Assembly: GCA_902774655.1 (NCBI GenBank)
Contig: CACYJD010000032.1
Location: 1 to 6,755, forward strand
DNA: 6,755 nt
DNA from: an uncultured Erysipelotrichaceae bacterium
GTDB lineage: Bacteria > Bacillota_I > Bacilli_A > RFN20 > CAG-826
Direction of reading: 5' to 3'
In this document: piece after piece, positions 1 through 4,721 of the stretch
Position numbering within the stretch: position 1 is the stretch's first letter
Layout: every line of letters begins with the position of its first letter
Notes under the pieces: generated by a model
Database searches by the model: none
The model's input: the letters and a program-made list of their open reading frames with translations, nothing else
Told to the model about the DNA's origin: nothing
Translations under genes and position numbers: made by a program

Positions 1-629
1 ATTAAGTCTGTAAATGCAATCTTATTAACGTGATTGCCTTCACTTCTAAATCTAATAACATATGGTTCGCCTGCTTTAATCTTAGCTAATGCTTCCTCAG
101 GTGTTGTGTTTCTATAAACAGCATATGCGCCATAATAGCCAGGAATTAATTTTTGAGCTTCTTGAACTTCCCTAATTTCCGCTAATTCTTGAGCACTGCA
201 AAAGCATGGATAGGCTCTACCCATTTCCATGAGATGTTTAATACATACTCTATAAATATAGGCGCGATCACTTTGTTTATATGGACCGTATTGTCCTTTT
301 TCTGTATCACCAAGATAACCTTCATCTGGAACAATGCCAAAATAAGAAAGTTGATCGATTAATTCTTTTCCTGAACCACTAACTTCACGTTTTGTGTCAG
401 TGTCTTCAAGTCTGATATAGAAGACACCTTGTGTGTCCTTAGCAACTTTAAAAGCAACTAAACTAGTAAAAAGACTACCTAGATGTAAAAATCCGGTAGG
501 AGAAGGTGCAAATCTAGTAACTTCTGCTCCTTCTGGAAGTGTTCTTGGAGGATATTTCTTTTCAAGATCCTCAATTGTGTCTTTGACATCTGGGAAGATA
601 AATTCCGCTAAATCTTTGTAGGTAACCAT
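1..629 (-). CDS. gltX: Glutamate--tRNA ligase, N-terminal part (runs off the left edge)
   Basis: Class I aminoacyl-tRNA synthetase that charges tRNA-Glu with glutamate in the cytoplasm. The 209 visible codons start MVTYKDLAEF, followed by an N-terminal extension of about 35 residues. The catalytic core then begins VTRFAPSPTGFLHLGS: the HIGH signature is present as HLGS at residues 49-52. The conserved LEDTD motif follows at about 74-78, and a Cys-rich stretch YPCFC at about 140-144 lies in the Rossmann-fold insertion. The extension (YKDLAEFIFPD..., KKYPPRTLPEG) matches the longer GltX form of many Clostridia and relatives. The KMSKS loop and anticodon-binding domain are off the window. The ATG at 629-627 has no clear Shine-Dalgarno; a TATAAT lies about 27 bases upstream on this strand. 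It is divergent from the tRNA-Gly gene. Identity is firm. A glutamyl-queuosine synthetase is unlikely because of the extension and the expected length. Confidence 0.95.
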   Translation of the reverse strand, partial: MVTYKDLAEFIFPDVKDTIEDLEKKYPPRTLPEGAEVTRFAPSPTGFLHLGSLFTSLVAFKVAKDTQGVFYIRLEDTDTKREVSGSGKELIDQLSYFGIVPDEGYLGDTEKGQYGPYKQSDRAYIYRVCIKHLMEMGRAYPCFCSAQELAEIREVQEAQKLIPGYYGAYAVYRNTTPEEALAKIKAGEPYVIRFRSEGNHVNKIAFTDL

Positions 630-648
630 AATCTTTTTTAATTTAAAC

Positions 649-677
649 TTGCTATATTATACATCAATCTTTATAAT
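649..677 (+). promoter_or_regulatory. Candidate promoter of tRNA-Gly
   Basis: -35 TTGCTA at 649-654, a 17-bp spacer, and a perfect -10 TATAAT at 672-677. The predicted start near 684 is about ten bases before the mature tRNA 5' end at 694, a normal arrangement for a solitary tRNA gene whose short leader is removed by RNase P. Confidence 0.65.
656..661 (-). promoter_or_regulatory. Candidate -10 box of the gltX promoter
   Basis: A perfect TATAAT on the minus strand, placing transcription start near 649, about 20 bases before the gltX ATG. No good -35 is seen at 16-18 bp (the hexamers there are like GTTTAT). The box lies inside the spacer of the opposite-facing tRNA-Gly promoter, so the two promoters overlap. 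Confidence 0.4.
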
Positions 678-693
678 AATAAACGCTGATTTT

Positions 694-767
694 GCAGATG
701 TAGTTCAGTGGTAGAACACTACCTTGCCAAGGTAGCTATGCGGGTCCGATTCCCGTCATCTGCTCCA
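694..767 (+). tRNA. tRNA-Gly, anticodon GCC, with encoded CCA
   Basis: A full cloverleaf can be drawn. The acceptor stem GCAGATG (694-700) pairs with CATCTGC (757-763). The D-stem GTTC/GAAC (703-706/714-717) has G18G19 at 710-711. The anticodon stem CTACC/GGTAG (719-723/731-735) closes the loop TTGCCAA, with anticodon GCC at 726-728, reading GGC and GGU. The discriminator is T764, as expected for bacterial tRNA-Gly, and CCA is encoded at 765-767. Two oddities are visible. The variable loop has only four bases (CTAT, 736-739). The T-loop is TCCGATT (745-751), so the near-universal U55 is C. The T-stem GCGGG/CCCGT has one G-U pair. It stands alone, with its own promoter and terminator. Confidence 0.95.
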
Positions 768-778
768 TGAGATAAAAT

Positions 779-806
779 AACAGTGCGATTGCACTGTTTT
801 CTTTTT
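779..806 (+). terminator. Intrinsic terminator after tRNA-Gly
   Basis: An 8-bp perfect stem AACAGTGC/GCACTGTT (779-786 and 791-798) with loop GATT, followed by the U-tract TTCTTTTT (799-806). On the minus strand the same hairpin lies about 34 bases past the stop of the membrane protein gene and is followed by ATTTTATC, so it may also end that operon weakly. Confidence 0.85.
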
Positions 807-831
807 ATCAAAAATAAGAATAAATCGATGA

Positions 832-1893
832 TTATTTCTCACTATCGCTGTCATCGTCATCATCATTAAAAGAATCTAAATCGACGACATTAGGATCAAA
901 ATCTGGGTTTTTATCTCTACGAGATTTATCAAAAACTTCAAAGGATTTCTTTAAAAATGCCTTGGTGGTTTCATCTGCTCTACCAAGAGCAATTGATTCT
1001 TCTAGATCTTTAAGCAAATCTTCTTTGGCACCTTCGTGGAATTCTTCGAAATGAGATTCAATCGAATAATATAAAACCAAATAAATATAAGGTAGAAAGA
1101 AAGACACCACAAAAATGCCCAAAGCTACTCCAAAAATACCAGGGTATGAATATGAACTATTTATAAAGAAATAGCAAAATACAAAGCCAATTATCGAGGC
1201 AGAAACATAAATGATAATTACCTGCCATAATGAGGAATAATAATCTTTTGCAAATAAACCTTTAATTCTTTTAAACCCATAGTCATAAATCATATTAGAC
1301 ACAAAAGGCACTTCAGCTATATACATGTATTTAGCGGTAACCCTAACACTATGAAAGAAAAAATGATGTAAAAACATATACCCAGCGCTCATAAAAGCAA
1401 ATCCACTAGCGATAGGAATAAGAAGACTCAAAGTTGGGTCAGTAACTGCTAAATTATTAAGTATTGAAATGTTTTCAGGAGTTAAATCATTCAATAACGC
1501 AGCGTAATCTGGATTAGATAAAATCACAATCGCCGTTGAAGGCATCGCAATAACAAAATATAGGCCAAAGTAAACGCCTAAACTTTTTAATATACCTAGT
1601 AGTGACTTAGTCACTCCAAAAAACATACGACTAAAATATAATGCATAAAACTTAAAAAACGCCCCAGAACTATATCCGTTTCCAAGAAGTATGTTATAAA
1701 TGCACGACTGAAAAGATACAGCGAAAGGCACAAAAATAAAAGGAATAGTAATCACTAAAGAAATTGGCAAAAAATAAGCTAGTGCAAAAATAAGAACAAT
1801 GATTGTGGAAAATAACGCGCTATAAGCCATATAGTATGGGGCGTTATTTTTATATTCTTTTTGGACTTTATCTTTAACAATATTATTCTTCAT
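832..1893 (-). CDS. Uncharacterised six-helix membrane protein with acidic C-terminal tail
   Basis: I do not recognise a family for this 353-aa protein. Hydrophobic segments at about 22-44, 46-64, 100-125, 153-180, 222-245 and 251-276 suggest six membrane helices. The first 20 residues are charged (KNNIVKDKVQKEYKNN), with no cleavable signal peptide. Aromatic and basic loops follow (KYMYIAEVPFV, YGFKRIKGLFAKDYYS). After the last helix comes a cytoplasmic-looking tail of about 75 residues. It opens with a Glu/Lys-rich helix (HFEEFHEGAKEDLLKDLEES) and ends in a run of Asp and Ser (FNDDDDDSDSEK). The ATG at 1893-1891 lies inside the end of the upstream gene, giving an 11-base overlap with only a weak AGTAAAG ahead of it. 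Translational coupling is therefore likely. It is the last gene of the deoD operon. Function unknown; a partner of the upstream anchored protein is inference. Confidence 0.85.
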   Translation of the reverse strand: MKNNIVKDKVQKEYKNNAPYYMAYSALFSTIIVLIFALAYFLPISLVITIPFIFVPFAVSFQSCIYNILLGNGYSSGAFFKFYALYFSRMFFGVTKSLLGILKSLGVYFGLYFVIAMPSTAIVILSNPDYAALLNDLTPENISILNNLAVTDPTLSLLIPIASGFAFMSAGYMFLHHFFFHSVRVTAKYMYIAEVPFVSNMIYDYGFKRIKGLFAKDYYSSLWQVIIIYVSASIIGFVFCYFFINSSYSYPGIFGVALGIFVVSFFLPYIYLVLYYSIESHFEEFHEGAKEDLLKDLEESIALGRADETTKAFLKKSFEVFDKSRRDKNPDFDPNVVDLDSFNDDDDDSDSEK

Positions 1894-2500
1894 CTTTACT
1901 TAATTTAGCTAAATCGTTTGCAGTAGCAACGATTTTCTTTTGATCAATATTTGGAATGTCTTTTGATTCCATTGTTTTAATAAATCTTTCTATTTTGTTT
2001 TGCATTACTACTCGATGTGTATCAACGGAATAATGAATTTCATTAATTGTTGAGTTCTTCGATAAACAAACTACACCAATAAAGAAAGATTTATCTAAAC
2101 CAGTAAAACCACAAAGTTTATTAATTTTGTCATCAACAATAGTTAAAGCGTTATCAATAAACTTTTTCTTAGTTTGTTTTCCTTCTTTGAAATAATATAG
2201 CCAAGAATTATCTTCTTCTTCCGCTATGACAGCGCCATTAAGGTATAAATCAAAGAAAACATAAATATATTTATTACCAAATAAAGCGTGATTAATATGA
2301 ATCTTTGTTCCATCTTCACAAACGAAAACCATACTATTTTTGAGCAAATAGTCATTTTTATCCGCTATTTTATATAACTTGGAGCCAACAATTTTTTTAT
2401 AGTTACTTTTATAAATTACTTTACTCAGTACGGGATAAATAATGAAAAAGAGTATAGCAACTGAACTTAAAATTGCTAAGCCAACAAAAAGATAGAACAT
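1883..2500 (-). CDS. Membrane-anchored protein with a divergent NERD-like domain (tentative)
   Basis: A 205-aa protein with one N-terminal membrane helix (residues 2-24) and a cytoplasmic remainder. The layout after the helix resembles a NERD (nuclease-related) domain: a helix region (YKKIVGSKLYKIAD), two strands (MVFVCEDGTKIHINHALFGNKYIYVFF), then a W-containing strand region (AVIAEEEDNSWLYYF). It ends with a helix and a hydrophobic strand (FIGVVCLSKNS) and a helix near 167-178. In NERD proteins an I-D-H motif and an E-x-K pair form the nuclease site. The aligned residues here are I69-N70-H71 and D84-L-Y86, so an active nuclease is doubtful. The family call rests on pattern resemblance only. 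It starts 12 bases after the deoD stop with no clear Shine-Dalgarno and overlaps the following membrane protein gene by 11 bases, which supports a shared transcript. It could equally be an unrelated alpha/beta fold. Confidence 0.8.
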   Translation of the reverse strand: MFYLFVGLAILSSVAILFFIIYPVLSKVIYKSNYKKIVGSKLYKIADKNDYLLKNSMVFVCEDGTKIHINHALFGNKYIYVFFDLYLNGAVIAEEEDNSWLYYFKEGKQTKKKFIDNALTIVDDKINKLCGFTGLDKSFFIGVVCLSKNSTINEIHYSVDTHRVVMQNKIERFIKTMESKDIPNIDQKKIVATANDLAKLSKDEE

Positions 2501-2512
2501 AAATCAGATTAA

Positions 2513-3229
2513 TTAAGCAAATTTTTCTGCGGTTAAAATTGCCATTTCTAACATGGTATTTAAACCGAGTTGACGTTCTTCTGGTGTTAATTTATCAATT
2601 TTTACAAATGAGTCAGTAACAGTTAAGAAACATAAGGCTCTTTTGTGAAGGTGAGCAGCGTTGACATATAATGCATAACTTTCCATTTCAACACCTAAGA
2701 CACCTAAATCCGCCCAACGTTTCCAAATATCTTTATCGTAATCATAGAAGATATCCGCACTTAAGATGTTTCCAACATGGTAAGGAACTTTATGTTCTTC
2801 AAGAGTGTGAATAGCAGTTGTAAGAACATCCCAGTCAGCGACTGCGCTGAATGTACCATTTAATTTAAATTGGCTCATCCAGTTAGAATCTGTTGAAGAT
2901 GCGCTGCAAAGAATAACATCTCTTAAATTAATGTTGCTTTGATATGAACCGCATGTACCAACACGGATAATTGTTTCAACACCGTAGGCACTATAAAGTT
3001 CGTGAGAATAAATGCCGATGGATGGTTGACCCATTCCACTAGGCATAATCGAAATTCTTACATTATTTTTGGTTAATCCAGTAAAAGCGTTCATGCCTCT
3101 AACAGTGTTAACGCAAACGACATCGTGTAAGAATGTATCAGCAATATATTTTGCTCTTTTTGGATCGCCAGGCATTAAAACAACCTTAGCAAAATCACCA
3201 AACTTAGCTTCATTATGTGGTGTAGCCAT
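2513..3229 (-). CDS. deoD: Purine nucleoside phosphorylase, DeoD (hexameric) type
   Basis: Reversible phosphorolysis of purine (deoxy)ribonucleosides to base plus (deoxy)ribose-1-phosphate, for purine salvage in the cytoplasm. The 238-aa length is the family norm. Signatures of the PNP/UDP family, numbered from Met: MATPHNEAKFGDFA at the start (His5 reaches the neighbouring subunit in this family), LMPGDPKRAKYIA (phosphate-binding G21 and R25), NTVRG (R44), IIRVGTCG (R89, T92), GVEMES (E181-M182-E183, ribose contact), and TVTDS with catalytic Asp206 followed by ERQ (Arg219). E. coli DeoD has His after the catalytic Asp; here it is Ser. The start at 3229 is chosen over an upstream in-frame ATG at 3253. 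A perfect AGGAGG (3241-3236) sits six bases ahead of it, and the homologues begin MATPH. It is first in a likely operon with the two membrane proteins downstream. Confidence 0.96.
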   Translation of the reverse strand: MATPHNEAKFGDFAKVVLMPGDPKRAKYIADTFLHDVVCVNTVRGMNAFTGLTKNNVRISIMPSGMGQPSIGIYSHELYSAYGVETIIRVGTCGSYQSNINLRDVILCSASSTDSNWMSQFKLNGTFSAVADWDVLTTAIHTLEEHKVPYHVGNILSADIFYDYDKDIWKRWADLGVLGVEMESYALYVNAAHLHKRALCFLTVTDSFVKIDKLTPEERQLGLNTMLEMAILTAEKFA

Positions 3230-3235
3230 AAATAT

Positions 3236-3241
3236 CCTCCT
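3236..3241 (-). promoter_or_regulatory. Shine-Dalgarno of deoD
   Basis: A perfect AGGAGG on the minus strand, six bases before the ATG at 3229-3227. It decides the start against the earlier in-frame ATG at 3253, which would place the site inside the coding region. Confidence 0.9.
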
Positions 3242-3255
3242 AATATAGCACATTT

Positions 3256-3264
3256 ATTTTAACA
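3256..3264 (-). promoter_or_regulatory. Candidate extended -10 promoter of deoD
   Basis: The minus strand reads TGTTAAAAT here, an extended -10 (TG-n-TAAAAT) with no good -35. It would start transcription near 3249, leaving a leader of about 20 bases that contains the AGGAGG. A 19-bp imperfect inverted repeat (3268-3286) covers the -35 position. Confidence 0.4.
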
Positions 3265-3267
3265 AAA

Positions 3268-3286
3268 AATATGTCTTAAACATATT
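3268..3286. repeat. 19-bp inverted repeat, candidate operator between deoD and the SPFH-like gene
   Basis: AATATGTCTTAAACATATT: 7-bp perfect arms AATATGT/ACATATT around CTTAA. Counting inward, all symmetric positions but one pair up, centred on 3277. It lies in the divergent intergenic region, over the -35 side of the deoD promoter and upstream of the plus-strand gene, which suits a repressor site. AT-rich sequence makes short palindromes easier by chance, and I do not match it to a known regulator. Confidence 0.4.
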
Positions 3287-3319
3287 GGTAAATTGAAAAA
3301 TAGTTTTCTTAAAAATTAA

Positions 3320-3775
3320 ATGTATAATGATTATATGATTTTTGATGTTTTACTTCAGCCTTGGCAATTTGCCCTAATAGCGTTAGGTATAGCGCTTCTA
3401 GGGGCTATCCTATTCGTATTGACTGGCTTCATTTATGTCAAGAAAGGATATGTGGCAATTATCGAAAGGACTGGACTATATGTGGGTATTTTTGAAAAAG
3501 GGTTCCATTATTTTGCCCCTCTACTATATAGAAGAGTAGGTATGTATCCAGTGGGTGAAGCAGAAAGAGAAATAGTAATCGATAAGGTAAAATACTTTGT
3601 TAAGTATGAAATAAATGATGTGAAAAGATTCCACTATGTTGGGAATCACGATCTTGAAACTCCACTAAAAGATGCATTAGCAAACAATCAAGACAAGTTA
3701 AAAGAAACATTAATTGAAAAATATTCCGCTATCGGAGTTAAATTTATAGGATTACAAAAAGAAAAGAAGAGCTAA
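3320..3775 (+). CDS. Small membrane-anchored SPFH/band-7-like protein
   Basis: A 151-aa protein: a short N-terminus, one membrane helix (about 16-39), then a cytoplasmic-type domain that starts like an SPFH/band-7 domain. The stretch KKGYVAIIERTGLYVGIFEKGFHYFAPLLYRRVGMYPV corresponds to the family pattern pGevgVVerlGky...epGlHf..Pf.....yv. It continues KYFVKYEINDVKRFHYV (compare family Y.v.D...), a helix DLETPLKDALANNQDKLKETLIEKYSAIGVKFIGLQ, and a Lys-rich end. It has no long coiled coil or C-terminal half, so it is far shorter than flotillins or HflK/HflC (usually 250 residues or more). SPFH proteins scaffold membrane domains; the role here is unknown. Neither ATG 3320 nor in-frame ATG 3335 has a Shine-Dalgarno. 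A TATAAT at 3323-3328 lies within the first codons, which favours 3335 as the true start. It converges on cdaA. Confidence 0.8.
   Translation: MYNDYMIFDVLLQPWQFALIALGIALLGAILFVLTGFIYVKKGYVAIIERTGLYVGIFEKGFHYFAPLLYRRVGMYPVGEAEREIVIDKVKYFVKYEINDVKRFHYVGNHDLETPLKDALANNQDKLKETLIEKYSAIGVKFIGLQKEKKS
3323..3328 (+). promoter_or_regulatory. Candidate -10 box for the SPFH-like gene
   Basis: A perfect TATAAT, placing transcription start near 3334-3336, right at the in-frame ATG 3335. No -35 is found at 16-18 bp; a TTGAAA at 3293-3298 is 24 bases away. A competing reading is TTAACA (3259-3264) with CATATT (3281-3286) at a 16-bp spacing, which would give a normal leader for ATG 3320. Confidence 0.35.
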
Positions 3776-3788
3776 GCTCTTCTTTTTT
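3762..3788. terminator. Bidirectional terminator overlapping the end of the SPFH-like gene
   Basis: An 11-bp perfect stem: AAAAGAAGAGC (3762-3772) pairs with GCTCTTCTTTT (3776-3786). The three-base loop, 3773-3775, is the TAA stop of the plus-strand gene. The plus strand ends in a T-run (3783-3788), and the minus strand ends in TTCTTTTC. The cdaA stop codon (3789-3787) abuts it, so it probably serves both convergent genes. Confidence 0.85.
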
Positions 3789-4587
3789 AATCATTAATAT
3801 CTTTTGGACCAGCGTATTCATCAAACACTCTTCTGAATTGGTCAATACCTTGGATGTGAATGAGGTCACCACCAACAGCGAGTGAGATACGTCCGGTTTC
3901 TTCACTTACAACAACTGTAACAGAGTCAGTAATTTCAGAAATACCAATAGCTGCTCTATGTCTTGAGCCATATTTACCGGTTAGAGCTTTAGTTGTAGGA
4001 GTATAGTAAACTGCAGCAGCGTAGATTTGATCTCTTCTAATAATGACAGCACCATCATGTAAACGAGTGCCTGGATAGAAGATAGTAATTAACAATTCAG
4101 GTGTGATTGGCGCTTCAAGAATAGTACCGCTTTTTGCAATATCATCCATTGGTACGTTTCTTTCAAAAGTCATCAAAGCACCAATGCGGTGTTCGCTTAA
4201 ATATTTAACAGCGGTAAATACCTTTTCATAAACAAGTTCTCTATCGTAAATCTTGTTAGCATTGAGTTTTCTAGAAAATGGATTTGATCTAGAATTTGCT
4301 AATGTATTAACAATCATTGGGCGGAGTTCTTGCGAGTTAATCACTCCAAAGATGGTCATTAATACTGTTGTGGTAATTAACAAAATATAGAATGTGACGC
4401 TTAACCCAAAGAACCAAGCAAGTAAAATACCTGCATATAATCCGATAGCAGTATATCTAGCGACTCTTCTTTTGAATAAATAAAACACAAAATATAAAGA
4501 AACAGCGATTAATGCTATGGCTAAACCTAAGTCAACCCATAACACCCAATTTGTAAAGGCGAATTCACCTGTTGCAATATTGTACAT
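3787..4587 (-). CDS. cdaA: Diadenylate cyclase CdaA (membrane-bound, DAC domain)
   Basis: Condenses two ATP into cyclic di-AMP, the second messenger controlling potassium and osmolyte transport and cell-wall homeostasis. The 266-aa length fits CdaA/DacA (about 270). Three membrane helices lie at about 17-38, 43-61 and 63-84, then a linker, then the DAC domain from about 105. Visible motifs: IGALMTFER (135-143), the catalytic LHDGAVII with DGA at 178-180, and GSRHRAAIG with RHR at 209-211, followed by SEITDSVTVVVSEETGRISLAVGG. All key residues are intact. The start at 4587 is chosen because AGGGAGG ends eight bases before it, while an earlier in-frame ATG at 4650 has no site and overlaps the putative promoter. 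In Bacilli cdaA is usually followed by cdaR and glmM. Here a terminator follows at once, so it stands alone. Confidence 0.96.
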   Translation of the reverse strand: MYNIATGEFAFTNWVLWVDLGLAIALIAVSLYFVFYLFKRRVARYTAIGLYAGILLAWFFGLSVTFYILLITTTVLMTIFGVINSQELRPMIVNTLANSRSNPFSRKLNANKIYDRELVYEKVFTAVKYLSEHRIGALMTFERNVPMDDIAKSGTILEAPITPELLITIFYPGTRLHDGAVIIRRDQIYAAAVYYTPTTKALTGKYGSRHRAAIGISEITDSVTVVVSEETGRISLAVGGDLIHIQGIDQFRRVFDEYAGPKDIND

Positions 4588-4593
4588 TTCTGT

Positions 4594-4600
4594 CCTCCCT
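4594..4600 (-). promoter_or_regulatory. Shine-Dalgarno of cdaA
   Basis: AGGGAGG on the minus strand, six bases ahead of the ATG 4587-4585. It fixes the start of the cyclase at MYNIATGEF rather than the earlier in-frame ATG at 4650. Confidence 0.85.
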
Positions 4601-4612
4601 ACTTTATATTTT

Positions 4613-4627
4613 TGCTGCTTAGCAGCA
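4613..4627 (-). other. Small hairpin in the cdaA leader
   Basis: A 6-bp perfect stem TGCTGC/GCAGCA with a three-base loop, in the predicted 5' leader of cdaA about 13 bases before its Shine-Dalgarno. It has no T-run directly after it on either strand. It may stabilise or tune the mRNA, or be chance; it is too small to be a known riboswitch. Confidence 0.35.
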
Positions 4628-4641
4628 CAGTCGACAAAGAT

Positions 4642-4670
4642 ATTATGCAACGATTTGTAAGTAATTACAA
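4642..4670 (-). promoter_or_regulatory. Candidate promoter of cdaA
   Basis: On the minus strand: -35 TTGTAA (4670-4665), a 17-bp spacer, and -10 CATAAT (4647-4642). Transcription would start near 4635, leaving a leader of about 48 bases with a small hairpin and the AGGGAGG site. The -35 box is one arm of the 4655-4670 inverted repeat. Confidence 0.5.
4655..4670. repeat. 16-bp inverted repeat containing both divergent -35 boxes
   Basis: TTGTAAGTAATTACAA: perfect 6-bp arms TTGTAA/TTACAA with four bases between. Each arm reads as a -35 for one of the divergent genes (cdaA leftward, rubredoxin rightward), so any protein bound here would control both. The shape resembles Rex-type redox operators (TTGTGAA-n4-TTCACAA) with one base missing from each arm. 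This is a resemblance, not an identification. Confidence 0.5.
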
Positions 4671-4684
4671 TGTAGATTTAATAT
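4655..4684 (+). promoter_or_regulatory. Candidate promoter of the rubredoxin-like gene
   Basis: -35 TTGTAA (4655-4660), an 18-bp spacer, and -10 TAATAT (4679-4684). Transcription would start near 4691, leaving a leader of about 31 bases with an AAGAGGA ribosome site (4708-4714) seven bases before the ATG. Confidence 0.45.
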
Positions 4685-4721
4685 TAGATACTTGTTATGA
4701 TTAACTCAAGAGGACTCAAAT

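Noticed and set aside
433..621. 62-codon plus-strand open frame
   Set aside because: It lies wholly opposite the gltX coding region, which has clear synthetase motifs; the plus-strand translation is not protein-like and has no ribosome site.
3242..3250. TGCTATATT on the minus strand as an extended -10 for deoD
   Set aside because: It directly abuts the AGGAGG, so transcription would start within or past the ribosome site.
3230..3253. Earlier in-frame ATG adding MCYIRRIF to DeoD
   Set aside because: The AGGAGG would then lie inside the gene, and DeoD proteins start at MATPH.
4588..4650. Earlier in-frame ATG adding 21 residues to CdaA
   Set aside because: It has no ribosome site, overlaps the putative -10 box, and the downstream ATG has AGGGAGG at good spacing.
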